Below, one piece after another: positions 38,201 through 43,604 of a stretch of DNA of 64,000 nucleotides. The translations under genes were made by a program, and so were the position numbers. Below the pieces are notes generated by a model. The model ran no database searches, had not been told where the DNA came from, and was given only the letters and a program-made list of their open reading frames with translations. Position 1 is the stretch's first letter. Each line of letters opens with the position of its first letter. The DNA comes from Rhineura floridana (Eukaryota; Chordata; Lepidosauria; Squamata; Rhineuridae). The stretch lies in NCBI RefSeq assembly GCF_030035675.1, contig NC_084491.1, positions 27,507,801 to 27,571,800 on the forward strand. Direction: 5' to 3'.

Positions 38201-39358
38201 TTAAAGTGCCATGGAGGAGGGATGGGAGAGAAATTCAACTCAGTTCACATTTAAAGCCAAATTTATCCAATGTGCACTTTCCGAAACAGTATGAGAACTG
38301 AAACACAGCCATCCTTTGAAGTCTGCACTTACACAAATTTTGCAATCCAGTTCTCCAACCATTATATTAGGAGGAACTGCTTGCAGAAAATGTGTACGCT
38401 AGTCAAAAGTGCAGACAAAAATGTGTTTATTAGGAGGAGCTCACCCTAACAAGCTGAAGAATTTTTATAAGGACTTTTTAAAACACACACACACAAATTG
38501 CTGCAGAAATATAGAGAGCAGAACTTACAGTTGGAAAAATGAGGAACAGAGAGAACCGAAATTGATAGATCTTTCCATCCCTACCATGGTGACACTTTGC
38601 CTTTCCCTGCTCTTAGAGAACAAAACACCTCATTGCCAGTTTCTTGAGCTGGGAGATGGTTGTCGCAGAAAGTGCCAGCAGCAATGGCTGGTCTTTAACT
38701 TTGCTAGCTGCTTTAAGTATCTCTGAACAGATAAGTGGACTTGAAAGTTTTGCAAAGCAATCAAAAATATCTAAAAGCCAACTCCACCCCTTAAAAAAAT
38801 GATTGCACAATGAAGCAACTACCTGGAAAGCTATGGATGCTTCCAGGAGACCTGTTTGTTGAGCATTCATCCTCATTTGTTGGCAGGGAGTTTAGATGAC
38901 ATGGGCTATTTAGTGAGCATTCATTCTGATTTGTTTCCTGGGAGGTTAGATTATGTTGCATCAAAGCAAGTGTAACCCCACACTTCTCAGTGCATTTCCC
39001 CATCACTTCCAATCTTTTGAGGGAGTGGGCTTGTTGCGTAAGACCTCCCAGTCAAATATAATTGCATGATCTGAATTTGCCGGTCCGTGGTTGAATCCCA
39101 CCTGAAAACAGCAAGAGTCTAGAAGGCCCATATTGCTATGAACCTGAACTACCATATACTGACTGATGCTAGCTGCTTCAACATCTCTTTTTCTCCCCAA
39201 TCCTCTTCTAAAGGGAAGATGCCACAGCCCCAGGTATCTCCGAGGCCTCCTTGCAGAGAAGAGACAGCCAGTCAGAAAGCCATCTTCTGGAAAACATATC
39301 CTCCAGGCCTGCATCTGCTAGCACTACTAAATCCCAACTCAACCATTTTCTTGTCTAA
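13613..39358 (+). CDS. VSIG2: VSIG2, complete, seven coding exons
   Basis: V-set and immunoglobulin domain-containing protein 2 (CTXL), a type I membrane protein of the CTX family. In mammals it is expressed in gastric and other epithelia and acts as an inhibitory T-cell ligand candidate (established knowledge, not visible here). The joined exons give 336 residues; human VSIG2 has 327. Layout: signal peptide 1-23; V-set domain with C49, W63, E62 and DAGTYIC ending at C125; C2-type domain with C170, W183 and SGTYQC ending at C221; the extra CTX-family cysteine pair C154 and C232; N-glycosylation sequon N210-L-S; transmembrane segment about 244-269; basic stop-transfer RCRKQKKKK; tail starting [10 protein letters not shown]. 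The strongest identity to human is QVNNPPDF and TNLSL. All six introns have GT-AG borders and consistent phases. The gene spans 25.7 kb, about five times the human length, because of repeats. Confidence 0.97.
13735..14205 (+). mobile_element. CR1-A LINE 3' end
   Basis: 5'-truncated, in VSIG2 intron 1. The reading frame recalls CR1 ORF2 C-termini ([30 protein letters not shown]). The 3'UTR ends in TTCTATGATTCTA. About 470 bp. Confidence 0.88.
14236..14788. other. VSIG2 intron 1, nothing recognised
   Basis: A 151-residue minus-strand open frame spans it but shows no family features. No repeat assigned. Confidence 0.4.
14789..15075 (-). mobile_element. tRNA-derived SINE, antisense
   Basis: On the minus strand, a tRNA-like head with B box GAGTTCGATTCCAACGG leads into a body containing ACGGCCTGCCTAGTAAAC and GTCGGAAACGACTCGCACT. 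The tail fragment recurs at 39844-39955. Confidence 0.75.
15193..15262 (+). mobile_element. C90 element
   Basis: GGCTACAATCCTATACCCAC and GAGACTTACTTCTGAGTAGA. Confidence 0.5.
15706..16240 (+). mobile_element. N350 element split by D148
   Basis: GAGGTCGGGAATTTCAGGCC start. Left part to 15829, right part from 15978 (GCTTTTGCCTGGTTGGAG, CTCTGCCCACTTTTACC). Confidence 0.65.
15830..15977. mobile_element. D148 palindromic MITE with TSD
   Basis: CAGTGGTGGCTGGTAGCTCC at the left, complementary end at the right (GGAGCCACCAGCCGCCACTG). Flanks CCCTGTCG and CCCTGTGC agree at 6 of 8. Inserted into N350. Confidence 0.8.
16376..16640 (-). mobile_element. G280 element
   Basis: ACACAAGCCAACTGAACTGG, ATCTGCTGCCTGAGGCTGC and GCCTAATGGTAGGGCTGGCC. 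Same family as 26963-27265, 43338-43600 and 56800-57725. Confidence 0.6.
16706..16860 (+). mobile_element. hAT-like fragment (GGTAGGTGG family)
   Basis: GCGGGCCAGATCCTTACCGG, GAAAGGTAGGTGGGGCC and AGGTCATAATGATGCC; related to 23820-23960. Confidence 0.45.
16981..17290. mobile_element. M300 palindromic element, near full length
   Basis: GCCACATTCACGCCATACATT on the left, AGCGTATGGAGTGACTGTGGCC on the right. Inner arms CCCAAAGAATCCTGGGAAG and CTTCCCAGGGTTCTTTG are complementary. Confidence 0.75.
17567..17660 (+). mobile_element. P140 half copy
   Basis: CAGAGGTGGGGAAACTGTGG and GGACTACAATTCCCATCATC. Lies 45 bases before VSIG2 exon 2. Confidence 0.6.
17705..17868 (+). CDS. VSIG2: VSIG2 exon 2, V-set first half
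   Basis: Acceptor TTTCCCCTGCAG, donor CAG|GTAAAA, phase 1 in and phase 0 out. It encodes residues 24-77, including the first V-set cysteine (LSVELPC, residue 49) and the core Trp in FMLEWKF (residue 63). The TSV...F.LEW pattern matches human VSIG2. Confidence 0.95.
18009..18028 (+). repeat. (ATG)n microsatellite
   Basis: About seven GAT/ATG units, next to an L2-like 3' fragment that runs to about 18200. Confidence 0.85.
18417..18538. mobile_element. P140 MITE
   Basis: AACAGGATTGGGAAACTGGC on the left and ACACGTTCCCCACCCATG on the right. Diverged palindrome. Confidence 0.6.
18828..18965. mobile_element. P140 MITE
   Basis: GGAATGGGGAACCTGATGCC, CTCCAGATGTTGTTGGATG and CATCATCTGGAGGGCATCAG: long complementary arms. 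Lies 122 bases before VSIG2 exon 3. Confidence 0.75.
19088..19295 (+). CDS. VSIG2: VSIG2 exon 3, V-set second half
   Basis: Acceptor TTTCTACAG, donor GTAAGT, phase 0 in and phase 1 out. It begins ILYFTN, and its [14 protein letters not shown] block, DAGTYIC motif (C125) and QVNNPPDF block are nearly the same as in human VSIG2. This is the most diagnostic exon. Confidence 0.97.
19441..20455 (-). mobile_element. CR1-A LINE 3' region, antisense
   Basis: Starts with antisense tail AATCATAGAATCATAGAATA, then GAATCCAATCCCCTCCTC, and runs about 1 kb into ORF2 (antisense of [21 protein letters not shown], typical CR1 residues). An internal rearrangement repeats the CTCCTCACAGGGCTTTGTTT block (about 19830 and 19980). 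Confidence 0.88.
20458..20708 (+). mobile_element. CR1-A fragment split by a P140-type MITE
   Basis: GGCTGAACATAGGAGAAACA before and GTGGGCTCTCTGTCACTGG after the insertion at 20522-20659. Confidence 0.7.
20522..20659. mobile_element. P140-type palindromic MITE, near-perfect arms
   Basis: CAGCCTTTCCCAACCAGTGT at the left and its complement ACTGGTTGGGAAAGGCTG at the right; arms match almost base for base over about 60 bp. An imperfect GGCTAAG/GGCTAGA pair flanks it. Confidence 0.88.
20700..21142 (+). mobile_element. CR1-B LINE 3' end
   Basis: AAGCTGAATGTTGGAAGATT, GATGGCCACCAACTTGGATG, GGGCTTCCCACAGGCATCTG and final GCTCTTCTCAGGTTCTTA. Confidence 0.8.
21143..21262 (+). mobile_element. CR1-A 3' end fragment
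   Basis: CAGATCCTGGACAGACATCT, TTTAGCAGGGGGTTGTACC and TATCTATGACTCTG. Confidence 0.6.
21625..21800 (-). mobile_element. F440 partial copy
   Basis: GCACTGCAAAATACAGATAAG, GATGGGTTGTGTTTTAGCTC and AATTTCTCCCTTATCCC. Confidence 0.65.
21965..22460 (+). mobile_element. P140 MITE split by a Bov-B-tailed SINE
   Basis: GACAGGAATGAGGAATTTG before the SINE, GCTGAACTACAACTTCAGTC after it. Diverged; a further P140 half copy lies at about 21805-21890. Confidence 0.5.
22011..22390 (+). mobile_element. Sauria-type SINE with TSD
   Basis: tRNA-like head (TAGCACAGTGGGGAGGACAG, box B-like GAGTTAAAATCCC), a long body, and a Bov-B-like 3' tail (GGGTCGCCATAAGTCGGGAT, CGACTTGAAGGCAG). Flanked by ATTGCTG at 22004-22010 and 22391-22397. 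Confidence 0.85.
22585..22743 (+). CDS. VSIG2: VSIG2 exon 4, C2-type domain first half
   Basis: Acceptor is a C-rich tract ending ATCAG, donor GTAGGT, phase 1 in and out. It encodes residues 147-199 from MPPSSPLC, with C154 (extra CTX disulfide), C170 (LTCSSSEG) and W183 (PIYSW). The human counterpart begins VPPSNPLC and has the same SSSEG.P.P.Y.W run. Confidence 0.95.
22864..23225 (+). mobile_element. N350 element, full length
   Basis: CAGGGGTGAAGAATGC start, GTTGTTGCCAGGCTCGAATG, ATGTGGCCCCTGGAAGG, TTCTCCACTCCTG end. Flanks AGCTAGAC and AGCTCGGC agree at 6 of 8. Confidence 0.75.
23820..23960 (+). mobile_element. hAT-like fragment (GGTAGGTGG family)
   Basis: GGGGTGGGGAATTGGATCTA, GAGAGGTAGGTGGAGCC and GATGTCACAATGACACC. 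Confidence 0.5.
24105..24512 (+). mobile_element. CR1-B LINE 3' end
   Basis: GCATGGTGTGGAGAAAGAGG, GATGGCCACCAACTTGGACA, GACAAATTCATGGAGGAGAA and the GAACAGGATGCTGAATTAG block. Confidence 0.8.
24755..24985 (+). mobile_element. F440 partial copy
   Basis: TTCACAAAAATGTATATATT, ATACAAAAATGCATTATGTT and AGGAGAAATTTGCACTAAAG: three of the internal units are clear. Confidence 0.75.
25190..25500 (+). mobile_element. CR1-B LINE 3' end
   Basis: GGCCACCAGCGTGGATGGCT, GACAAACTCATGGAGGATAA and final GGCTCTTCTTATGTTCATAA. Ends about 120 bases before VSIG2 exon 5. Confidence 0.82.
25622..25741 (+). CDS. VSIG2: VSIG2 exon 5, C2-type domain second half
   Basis: Acceptor TCTCCCCACAG, donor GTAAGG, phase 1 in and out. 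It encodes residues 200-239: [20 protein letters not shown], with C221, the second extra cysteine C232, and an N-L-S sequon at 210. Confidence 0.95.
25973..26052 (+). repeat. (TG)n-(GA)n microsatellite
   Basis: About 18 TG units followed by GA-rich repeats. Confidence 0.95.
26425..26590 (-). mobile_element. CR1-B 3' end, antisense
   Basis: AGAACATAAGGTGGGG, CCGGATCAGACCAAAAGCCC and AGTGGCCAATCAGATGCC, the antisense of the CR1-B tail. Confidence 0.7.
26630..26960 (+). mobile_element. N350 element
   Basis: GGCCCTCCAGGCCTCTCTGG, TTTTTGCCTGGCTGGAATAT, CCACCACTGGCATGTGGCCC, AGTTCCTCACCCTTG end. Confidence 0.75.
26963..27265 (-). mobile_element. G280 element
   Basis: GATCGGGGCCGGCCCAAGAC at the left; GCCTAAAGATAAAGCCAGCC at the right. 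Directly abuts the N350 copy. Confidence 0.6.
27335..27525 (-). mobile_element. AlaSINE, antisense
   Basis: GAAGCTGCCTTATATTGAGT, ACCTGGAGATGCTGGGGATT and GGATGCAAAGCAGTTGCTC: almost full length. Confidence 0.82.
27918..28235 (-). mobile_element. F440, 3' two thirds, antisense
   Basis: Terminus TAGGGATGGGCGGATCAGTC, then CAGTTCTCCACATTTCCACA and repeated TATACACACATTTTTG-type units. Confidence 0.8.
28348..28430 (+). mobile_element. C90 element
   Basis: CTACTCAGAAGTAAGCCCTG and GTTCAATGGGGCTTACTGCC: complementary halves. Confidence 0.6.
28732..29127 (+). mobile_element. Two adjoining hAT-like fragments
   Basis: 28732-28905 begins TAGGGTTGCCAGGTCCAGGG and reads GGGAAAAACCACAAGGTGG. 28985-29127 ends in ACAAATTCCCCACCCCTG. 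The 312-residue antisense open frame across this region is a by-product. Confidence 0.45.
29133..29385 (+). mobile_element. CR1-A 3' end
   Basis: AAACTTCCTAACGGTAAGAG, GAGCAAGGGGTTGGACTACA and CCAACTCTATGA. Confidence 0.75.
29390..30485. other. VSIG2 intron 5, low in repeats
   Basis: Apart from a short TTTATTTATTTA run near 29615, no family is recognised over about 1.1 kb. Confidence 0.4.
30490..30595 (+). mobile_element. CR1-B 3' end
   Basis: GTCCTGCTTGCAGGCTTCCC, GAGAACAGGATGCTAGACTA, TCTTCTTATGTTGG. Runs into a P140 half copy (30595-30705). Confidence 0.75.
30595..30705. mobile_element. P140 half copy
   Basis: GACTCCATCTCCCATCAGCC, then GCTGGAGGGCCCCAGGTTCC and CCATCGCTG. Confidence 0.55.
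30735..30908 (+). mobile_element. CR1-B 3' end
   Basis: GTATCTGAATACCAGTTGCT, CATCTGGTTGGCCACCATGA and final GGCTCTTCATGTTCTTATG. Confidence 0.75.
30910..31745. other. VSIG2 intron 5, mostly unassigned
   Basis: About 31360-31480 looks like an L2-type 3' remnant (TTTTATTTATTTTTAAAAAC, GTTTTAAACACAC). The rest shows nothing. Confidence 0.4.
31751..32095 (+). repeat. Three-copy tandem repeat, about 112-118 bp unit
   Basis: CAGCCTGATGGAATGCCTGC starts at 31751, 31863 and 31981. Each unit also has TAGGTGACA, GCAACTAGTCTCTCAGCA and CCTGCTTCCTTTCTCTCCCT. The third unit is the most diverged. Confidence 0.9.
32202..32235 (+). repeat. (AAAT)n microsatellite
   Basis: About eight TAAA units. Confidence 0.92.
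32240..32427. mobile_element. Inverted-repeat element, about 188 bp
   Basis: Left arm GAATACCAGCAATGCTTAAT plus TTGAAAGCAAAAA, right arm TTTTTGCTTTTAAATTAAG plus TATTGCTGGTATTTACTGAT. Centre holds a (GGT)n run. MITE-like; no coding capacity. Confidence 0.75.
32428..33540. other. VSIG2 intron 5, low in repeats
   Basis: No repeat family recognised over 1.1 kb; no coding evidence. Confidence 0.4.
33542..33983 (+). mobile_element. F440, full length with TSD
   Basis: TAGGAATCGGGGACAAATTC start, GCATCCCTA end. Flanks ATGCACAC (33534-33541) and ACGCACAG (33984-33991) agree at 6 of 8. Internal units ATACAAAAATGCATTATATT, GGAAATGCGTACATTGGTC and CGTGCTAATTAGGAGAAATT are spaced about 29-34 bases. Confidence 0.88.
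34500..34915 (+). mobile_element. Possible old LTR fragment (fossil)
   Basis: AT-rich stretch with two AATAAA-like signals and a GT-rich segment ending near ACCCTGACAG, like the R-U5 end of an LTR. Family unknown, left end not found, no partner LTR. Broken, old; weak call. Confidence 0.25.
35106..35368. mobile_element. Inverted-repeat element, about 263 bp
   Basis: Left AAGGGTAGAAACACACTCAC, right GATTAGTGTGTTTACAGCCT: complementary termini. Non-coding, MITE-like. Confidence 0.65.
35378..35800. mobile_element. Inverted-repeat element, about 420 bp
   Basis: Left AAACTAGTTCAGTTCACATT, right TTGAACCAAACTAGTTCATT, with GTTCAATT/AATTCAGTGAAC inner matches. Directly follows the element at 35106-35368. 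Confidence 0.5.
35801..36435. other. VSIG2 intron 5, unassigned
   Basis: A 117-residue open frame (36013-36366) has no domain pattern; its end runs into CR1-like GTGGAACTCTCTGCCACCAG. Confidence 0.35.
36440..36980 (+). mobile_element. L2-like LINE 3' end split by M300
   Basis: GAGAAAAAACCTACCTCTTC and the T-rich 3'UTR before the insertion; TACAATGTGTAAGTTGTTTG and GTGACTAATAAACTAAATA after it. Confidence 0.6.
36652..36893. mobile_element. M300 palindromic element
   Basis: TCACATCCACACCATACATTT left, ATGTATGGGGTGGATGTGGC right; arms CCTAGGAACTGTC and AAGTTCCCAGGATTC. Inserted in L2, about 150 bases before VSIG2 exon 6. Confidence 0.8.
37047..37194 (+). CDS. VSIG2: VSIG2 exon 6, transmembrane
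   Basis: Acceptor TTTCAATAATACAG, phase 1 in, phase 2 out. It encodes a Gly/Ala/Leu-rich membrane helix ([20 protein letters not shown]), then RCRKQKKKK and YSGNEI. The donor is AG|GTTAGA, weaker than the other donors because position +3 is T. An 11.3-kb intron precedes it, the largest in the gene. An F440 transposon begins only 38 bases after the donor. Confidence 0.93.
37233..37675 (-). mobile_element. F440, full length, perfect TSD, next to VSIG2 exon 6
   Basis: TAGTGATGGAAAGGTCTGTC start, CACCCGGCCCTG end. Flanked by GTTCTAAC on both sides (37225-37232, 37676-37683); a ninth base also matches. Begins 38 bases past the exon 6 donor. Confidence 0.92.
37735..37852 (-). mobile_element. L2-like 3' end, antisense
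   Basis: ATATTGCCCACCTTTCACCA, AAGGTGGGTTTTAACAG, then A-rich AAACAGATTAAAAC. Confidence 0.55.
37868..38068 (+). mobile_element. CR1-A 3' end
   Basis: GCTAACTGTTAGAGCCATAT, GAGGCAGCTGGACAGCCATC, GGTTGGACTCGATGGCC and TTCTATGACTCTA. Confidence 0.85.
38070..38140 (+). mobile_element. P140 half copy
   Basis: GCAGCCTTGCCCAGATAAG and TTTGGACTACAATTCCCATG. Confidence 0.55.
38217..38583 (+). mobile_element. F440 with TSD, internally deleted
   Basis: GAGGGATGGGAGAGAAATTC start, CTTTCCATCCCTA end. Flanks CCATGGAG (38209-38216) and CCATGGTG (38584-38591) agree at 7 of 8. Shorter than the full copies (367 bp). Confidence 0.9.
38590..39213. other. VSIG2 intron 6, unassigned
   Basis: Holds a diverged internal repeat at about 38870-38950 (GCATTCATCCTCATTTGTT / GCATTCATTCTGATTTGTT, spacing about 52). 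Nothing else seen. Confidence 0.5.
39214..39358 (+). CDS. VSIG2: VSIG2 exon 7, cytoplasmic tail and stop
   Basis: Acceptor CCTCTTCTAAAG. The first G completes Arg289 (AG|G), then [10 protein letters not shown], which matches human EDAIAPGISE. The tail continues with Ser-rich sequence, [13 protein letters not shown] and C-terminal HFLV, ending in TAA. Human VSIG2 has the similar RPSSASTV...TKSKLPMVV. Confidence 0.94.
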
Positions 39359-39589
39359 GCTTCCTCTGTGACTAGGGTGGTGGTTGTTTTTAACAGCATG
39401 CTGTTTTATTGCACAGAGGCTATTTCCTCTGAAGACATCACAGCATCCATTTTAGGACATACTTTATCTGCTGCTCCCGATCTGCTTGCTAATTAGATTT
39501 CTGAGGGTTCCTCTGGAATGTCAACCTGTTTGCTCAGTGTTTCATCGCAAGAAGAGAAAAATACTAGAGAGAAAAATTGGAGTGGAGAA

Positions 39590-39843
39590 ATGGGATTCAG
39601 TTTGCATTTAAAGGGGAGCCTGCCTAATTTGCACTTTCTGAAACAATATGTGAACCGAAACACAGCCATAGGGATAGAGGCCTTAACATTTGAAATCCTC
39701 TAAATTTTGCAATGCAGCTCTCCAGCCATGTGTGCAAAAATGCAAATACTGGAGTAAAGGATGCATAAAAATGCACACAGGAAAAATAACATACAAAACT
39801 GCATGATATTGCTCTGCAAAATTGCATACAAAAATGTGACGGA
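39590..39843 (+). mobile_element. F440 partial copy
   Basis: TGGGATTCAGTTTGCATTTA start, ends in ATACAAAAATGTGAC; cut by the SINE tail at 39844. Lies just past the VSIG2 stop. Confidence 0.7.
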
Positions 39844-39955
39844 ACTTGCTATCCCACCCCATATATACGGTCTGCCTAGTAAACGTCGCAAGACGTCACC
39901 TTAAGAGTAGGAAACGACTCGCACTACAAGTTGCGGGACACCTTTACTTTTTTTT
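39844..39955 (+). mobile_element. tRNA-derived SINE, 3' tail fragment
   Basis: CACCCCATATATACGGTCTG, AGTAAACGTCGCAAGACGTC and GGAAACGACTCGCACTAC; same family as 14789-15075. Confidence 0.8.
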
Positions 39956-40159
39956 TTTACTGAATGTGCAGTCAGTTTATATGCTCTCACTGACTGTTAG
40001 AATCTTTGATACAGCAAAATGGGTGAATTTGGAATCTTCTGCTCTCTTCACTGCTCCGTTTACAAATGGTGATTACTGGTGATCAGGCTTTCTCAGTGAT
40101 GGCCCCTAAGCTTTGGAAAAAAAGTGTCATGTTGGAGTGTGCCAGATCCTCAAGAAGTT

Positions 40160-40375
40160 TGCTCAGTCTACTCTCATCCAGCCCCAGTCTGCCTGCCTGC
40201 CTTTCTTCCTCACAACCAGTCCTGCTTCCCCCTCCTTGCCCTTGTAGAACTCAGCAAGGTGGAGGCTGGGTATAAAACCAGAATTGGTTGACTCTGCCTG
40301 TCATTGGCTCTGGCTGTACCTATGTGTTGGGCTCCCTACATTCTGCCCCACCAGTTCCAATGGGAGACAAGCACC
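40160..40375 (-). mobile_element. D300 fragment
   Basis: GGTGGAGGCTGGGTATAAAACC, GACTCTGCCTGTCATTGGCT and CCCCACCAGTTCCAATGGG; cf. 49725-50032. Confidence 0.55.
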
Positions 40376-40414
40376 AGTGAATTTACTCTTCTAAGCAAGA
40401 TCTTAACATTTTTG

Positions 40415-40418
<4 letters not shown>

Positions 40419-40452
<34 letters not shown>
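40419..40452 (+). repeat. (CT)n microsatellite
   Basis: About 17 CT units. Confidence 0.95.
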
Positions 40453-40456
<4 letters not shown>

Positions 40457-40565
40457 ATTGTTTTATTGTTCTGATTGTATATTTTGTGTTCTTTTCTTTT
40501 TTTTAAAAAAACCCCTTACTGTCTGTGATGTTTTTGCATTGAAAAGTGAGTTAGCAAATCTCCCA

Positions 40566-40575
40566 AATAAATAAA
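40566..40575 (+). terminator. Possible distal VSIG2 poly(A) signal
   Basis: AATAAATAAA, the first clear AATAAA-type signal after the VSIG2 stop, 1.2 kb downstream and beyond several repeats. Could equally be repeat-derived. Confidence 0.25.
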
Positions 40576-40579
40576 TCGT

Positions 40580-41212
40580 GGGCACCTTGTTGTATCAAGC
40601 CCCCATCTTCTAAGATTGAGAAATCCTACACTTTGTCTTTGGCTTCAGGGCTGCACGCTGCTGCCCAAATGTAGCCCTGTTTAGGGGCCCTTTCTGGAAC
40701 CTCTCAGGATCTCTTTTGTTCCATATGTACCTAAAAAAAAAATGTGTCCAGGCAACCCAAACACTTCACACAAAGACACACAGCTCAAATCTGTCTCCCG
40801 CATGTGTTGTGACAAATTAGGCTGCTCTGCATATATTCATTTATTTTTAGGGCTGTCATCTGATGGAAGAAATCTGAATGTTGTGAGTTTGAGTCTAAGT
40901 CAGAGCAATTCTACAGAGCTGCGGGGGGGAGGGGATGGTGGATTCTATGGCAGAGAAACTGCCACTTCCAAAGCCTTGCTGAGCTTGCATTAGCCAGGAC
41001 AAAACATGCGGCTTTCCCCTGTTTGCTTTTTCCTCTTTTTTAATTTTCCCTCTCATTGGTTGCAATGGGAGGAGGGGAAGAATTACACTAACTCCAGGGC
41101 TGGTTAGGTCCCTCCTCCCCCTGCCTCTCCAGCATCAGTCTGGGGAACAAGGGGTTTGATTCGTCAGATCCAGAGTCTCCCTAATCTGCCCCTAACATGC
41201 CCCCAGAATGCC
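40580..41212. other. Intergenic, nothing recognised
   Basis: No repeat family, RNA or ORF supported. Confidence 0.4.
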
Positions 41213-41214
41213 CT

Positions 41215-41458
41215 CTTTGTTATGTTATTATGACATTTATATCCCGCCTTTTCTCCAAGGAGCACAAGGTGGCTTACAAACATGGTTGTCCCCTCCCCAT
41301 TTGATCCTCACAACAACCCTGTGAGGTGGGTTAGGCTGAGAGGCAGTGACTGGCCCAAGGTCACCCAGTGAGCTTCATACTTGAGTAGGGATTTGAACCC
41401 TGTTCTTTCAAATCATAGTTCCACACTCTAGCCATCTCACTACACTGGCTCTGAGGTT
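41215..41458 (-). mobile_element. CORE-SINE with L2-type tail, full length
   Basis: On the minus strand: tRNA-like head (box B GGGTTCAAATCCC-like), core CTCACTGGGTGACCTTGGGC and AGTCACTGCCTCTCAGCC, then TCACAGGGTTGTTGTGAGG and an L2-like end (AAAAGGCGGGATATAAATG). Confidence 0.85.
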
Positions 41459-42030
41459 CTTTGTGGCCTTACCACCCTTGGAGGTCATCCTCTCAGAGGC
41501 TTTTTGGTCATGGTGCCTGGAGAGCAGATGAGCAATGGTGGTGTACCTTTCCGCCTCCACACGGGGGAGACCTCTGTCGGTGGACCTCTCCCCCGACCAT
41601 GAACCTTCCTCTCTTACAAGCATTGTTGGAAATATAAAAGGTGGCTAGATCTGGGTACTTGATTTACTGTTTGTTTATTCAAAGCATACTAGACTAAGAA
41701 AAAACATAAGGGTGGGCCAGGGTAGGAATCAGCAGTGGACCCTGCCAGGACTCTGGCTCTGGTAGCTGCCCAAGGATGCCAGGTGCCGACTCTAGCGCTG
41801 TACCCTTTGCAAAAGTGGTTCAAGCAAGAGCTGCTGTAAGAAATACCATAGAAGCTGAATTTCACTGAGATGCTGAACTCTGCACCAGTACCAGTTTCTC
41901 TCCTGGCACAATGCCATTGACAAATCTGCTCTGTGCTGTGTTGTTGTTGTTTTAAATCTGATAATGATGGAAGAAATGCCTTTCAGGTGTAAAAAAAAAA
42001 AAGTCTGAGTGCTTGAGGTTTTCATATCAA
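41459..42030. other. Intergenic, mostly unassigned
   Basis: 41740-41800 holds AGCTGCCCAAGGATGCCAGG, a small dispersed motif seen again near 43130 and 61700. Ends in a 12-A run at 41991-42002. Confidence 0.4.
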
Positions 42031-42036
42031 CATTCC

Positions 42037-42042
42037 TTTATT
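42037..42042 (-). terminator. Minus-strand poly(A) signal of a possible convergent transcript
   Basis: AATAAA on the minus strand, followed downstream (toward lower coordinates) by a CA-rich stretch and then an 11-12-base T run within about 45 bases. This is a full poly(A)-site layout. In human the gene convergent to VSIG2 is NRGN, so this could be its distal 3' end, but no NRGN coding sequence was found. Confidence 0.35.
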
Positions 42043-42685
42043 AACATTCCATCTTGGTAGAAGAAATCACATGCAAAATTTTAAAAAAAGATATTAAGAA
42101 AGACAACTGCACCGGCTCCTGCCTAAACTGTATGGATGCAGAGAGAGACAAAGGCAAACTGCAAAGCAGGACATGGTGTAGAGAGGCTGAAGGAATGTGA
42201 CATGTTCACAAACCAAATGGAAGAACAGGGCATGATGATTTAAAATGTAGCTGAATCTGCTAGGGACAATTCCTGTCTGTGATTTAAACCTTTTGAATCT
42301 TCCTCGGAATAATAGGTCCTTCTTGTTACTTAGAGAATCTCCCTAAAAGCAGCCACTGCTTTTCTGGTTTGCTCTTCCCCCAGTTTCATTGCCTTCTCCC
42401 CACCCAGCCCTTCCCCTGCCTGCCGTGGGGCAACGTAAGAGCCTTTTAATAAGCAAAGCAAGAAGAGAGCATGGGAAGCTGGGATTGCATCTTGTTTCCA
42501 ACCTGACAGCCTATTACAGAATCTGGACCATTTGTTGTGCTCTGTAAAGAGCATGCTATTAGAATCATAAGTATAAGAAGCAAAGCAAAATTAAGGGGAT
42601 TGGGTGAACGTGTGTGTGGATTCTAAGCAACCAGTCGGGGGAGAGGGAAATGGATTAATGCAGCCTGGCAATAAGAAAGGAGTTA
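42043..42685 (-). other. Low-repeat segment, possible 3'UTR of a convergent gene
   Basis: No repeat family found upstream (on the minus strand) of the poly(A) signal at 42037-42042. No coding frame of interest; a 74-residue frame at 42330-42554 matches nothing known to me. Confidence 0.3.
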
Positions 42686-42774
42686 CTAGCCTGCAAAAAC
42701 ATTTACTAGTCTGCTGGGGGCCTGGCAGAGGAGAGACAGAGCTCCAGGTTTGGGGGATGGGGGTTTGGACAAGG

Positions 42775-42880
42775 GAGAGTGCTGTTGCATTCTGTAGGCA
42801 TCTGGCTGGCCACTGTGAGATCACCATGCTGGGCTAGATGGCCCCTTGGCCTGACCTAGCTGGGCCTTTCTTTTGTTTTT
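42775..42880 (+). mobile_element. CR1-B 3' end
   Basis: GGCATCTGGCTGGCCACTGT, GCTGGGCTAGATGGCCCCTT and TGGGCCTTTCTTTTG. Confidence 0.6.
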
Positions 42881-43337
42881 CTGACAAGGTGCACTCTGTG
42901 GTACTCCCTTCTCTCCAAAGCACTGCTGCCCACTCACTTGCCCTCTCCCTCTGAGCCCAATCTGTGCAACTGCCCAGAAGCTGAGCATGAGGGGAGGGGA
43001 GGATGCCACTCAATCTCTTCGCTCTTCCCATTGCTTGCAGGCTCAAAGAGGGCAGATGAACAGGCAGTATCAGCAAGGAGGAGGCTCCAGAAAATGGCAG
43101 TGGGCCCCCTGCAGGAGCGTGGGGCCCTGACAGCTGCCCAATGATGTCTGCCCTGTAGAGTGCTCTATCTCTCCTTTAGGAGCCCACTGCCTTTCTAAAG
43201 CACTCCATCCCTCCTCCATCAGCTGCACGTCATTCCTTGTTGCTTATGGCTTTTGGGCTAGTGCTTAAATACAAGGGTGTGTTAATTGGCAAGGTGGCAG
43301 GCAGAATGATGTAACAGGACCACACCATGGTTCTAAA

Positions 43338-43600
43338 AACCACAGGGCAGGCCCATGATATTTTGCTGCTTGTGGACAAGATGGGGTCCCTCTTCCCCTT
43401 TCCATGTACAGAAGCCAATTGGACTGGTACTTGAATCTTACCTCAGCACTGGCAATGGGACAGCATCCTCCATCACACCTATGGCAGTATATATACAATT
43501 CTGTCTTCAACAACAGGCAAGGGTTGCCATTGCTGCTCCACAGCATCTGCTGCCTGAGGTCATTGCCTCAATGTGCCTAATGGTAGGGCTAGCCCTACAG
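43338..43600 (-). mobile_element. G280 element
   Basis: CAGGGCAGGCCCATGATATT left; GTGCCTAATGGTAGGGCTAG right; AGAAGCCAATTGGACTGG in the middle. Confidence 0.65.
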
Positions 43601-43604
43601 AACT

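Noticed and set aside
42938-43144. Acceptor-like TTGCAG followed by a short + strand frame
   Set aside because: Overlaps a small dispersed motif also at 41760 and 61700; no partner exon or conserved protein.
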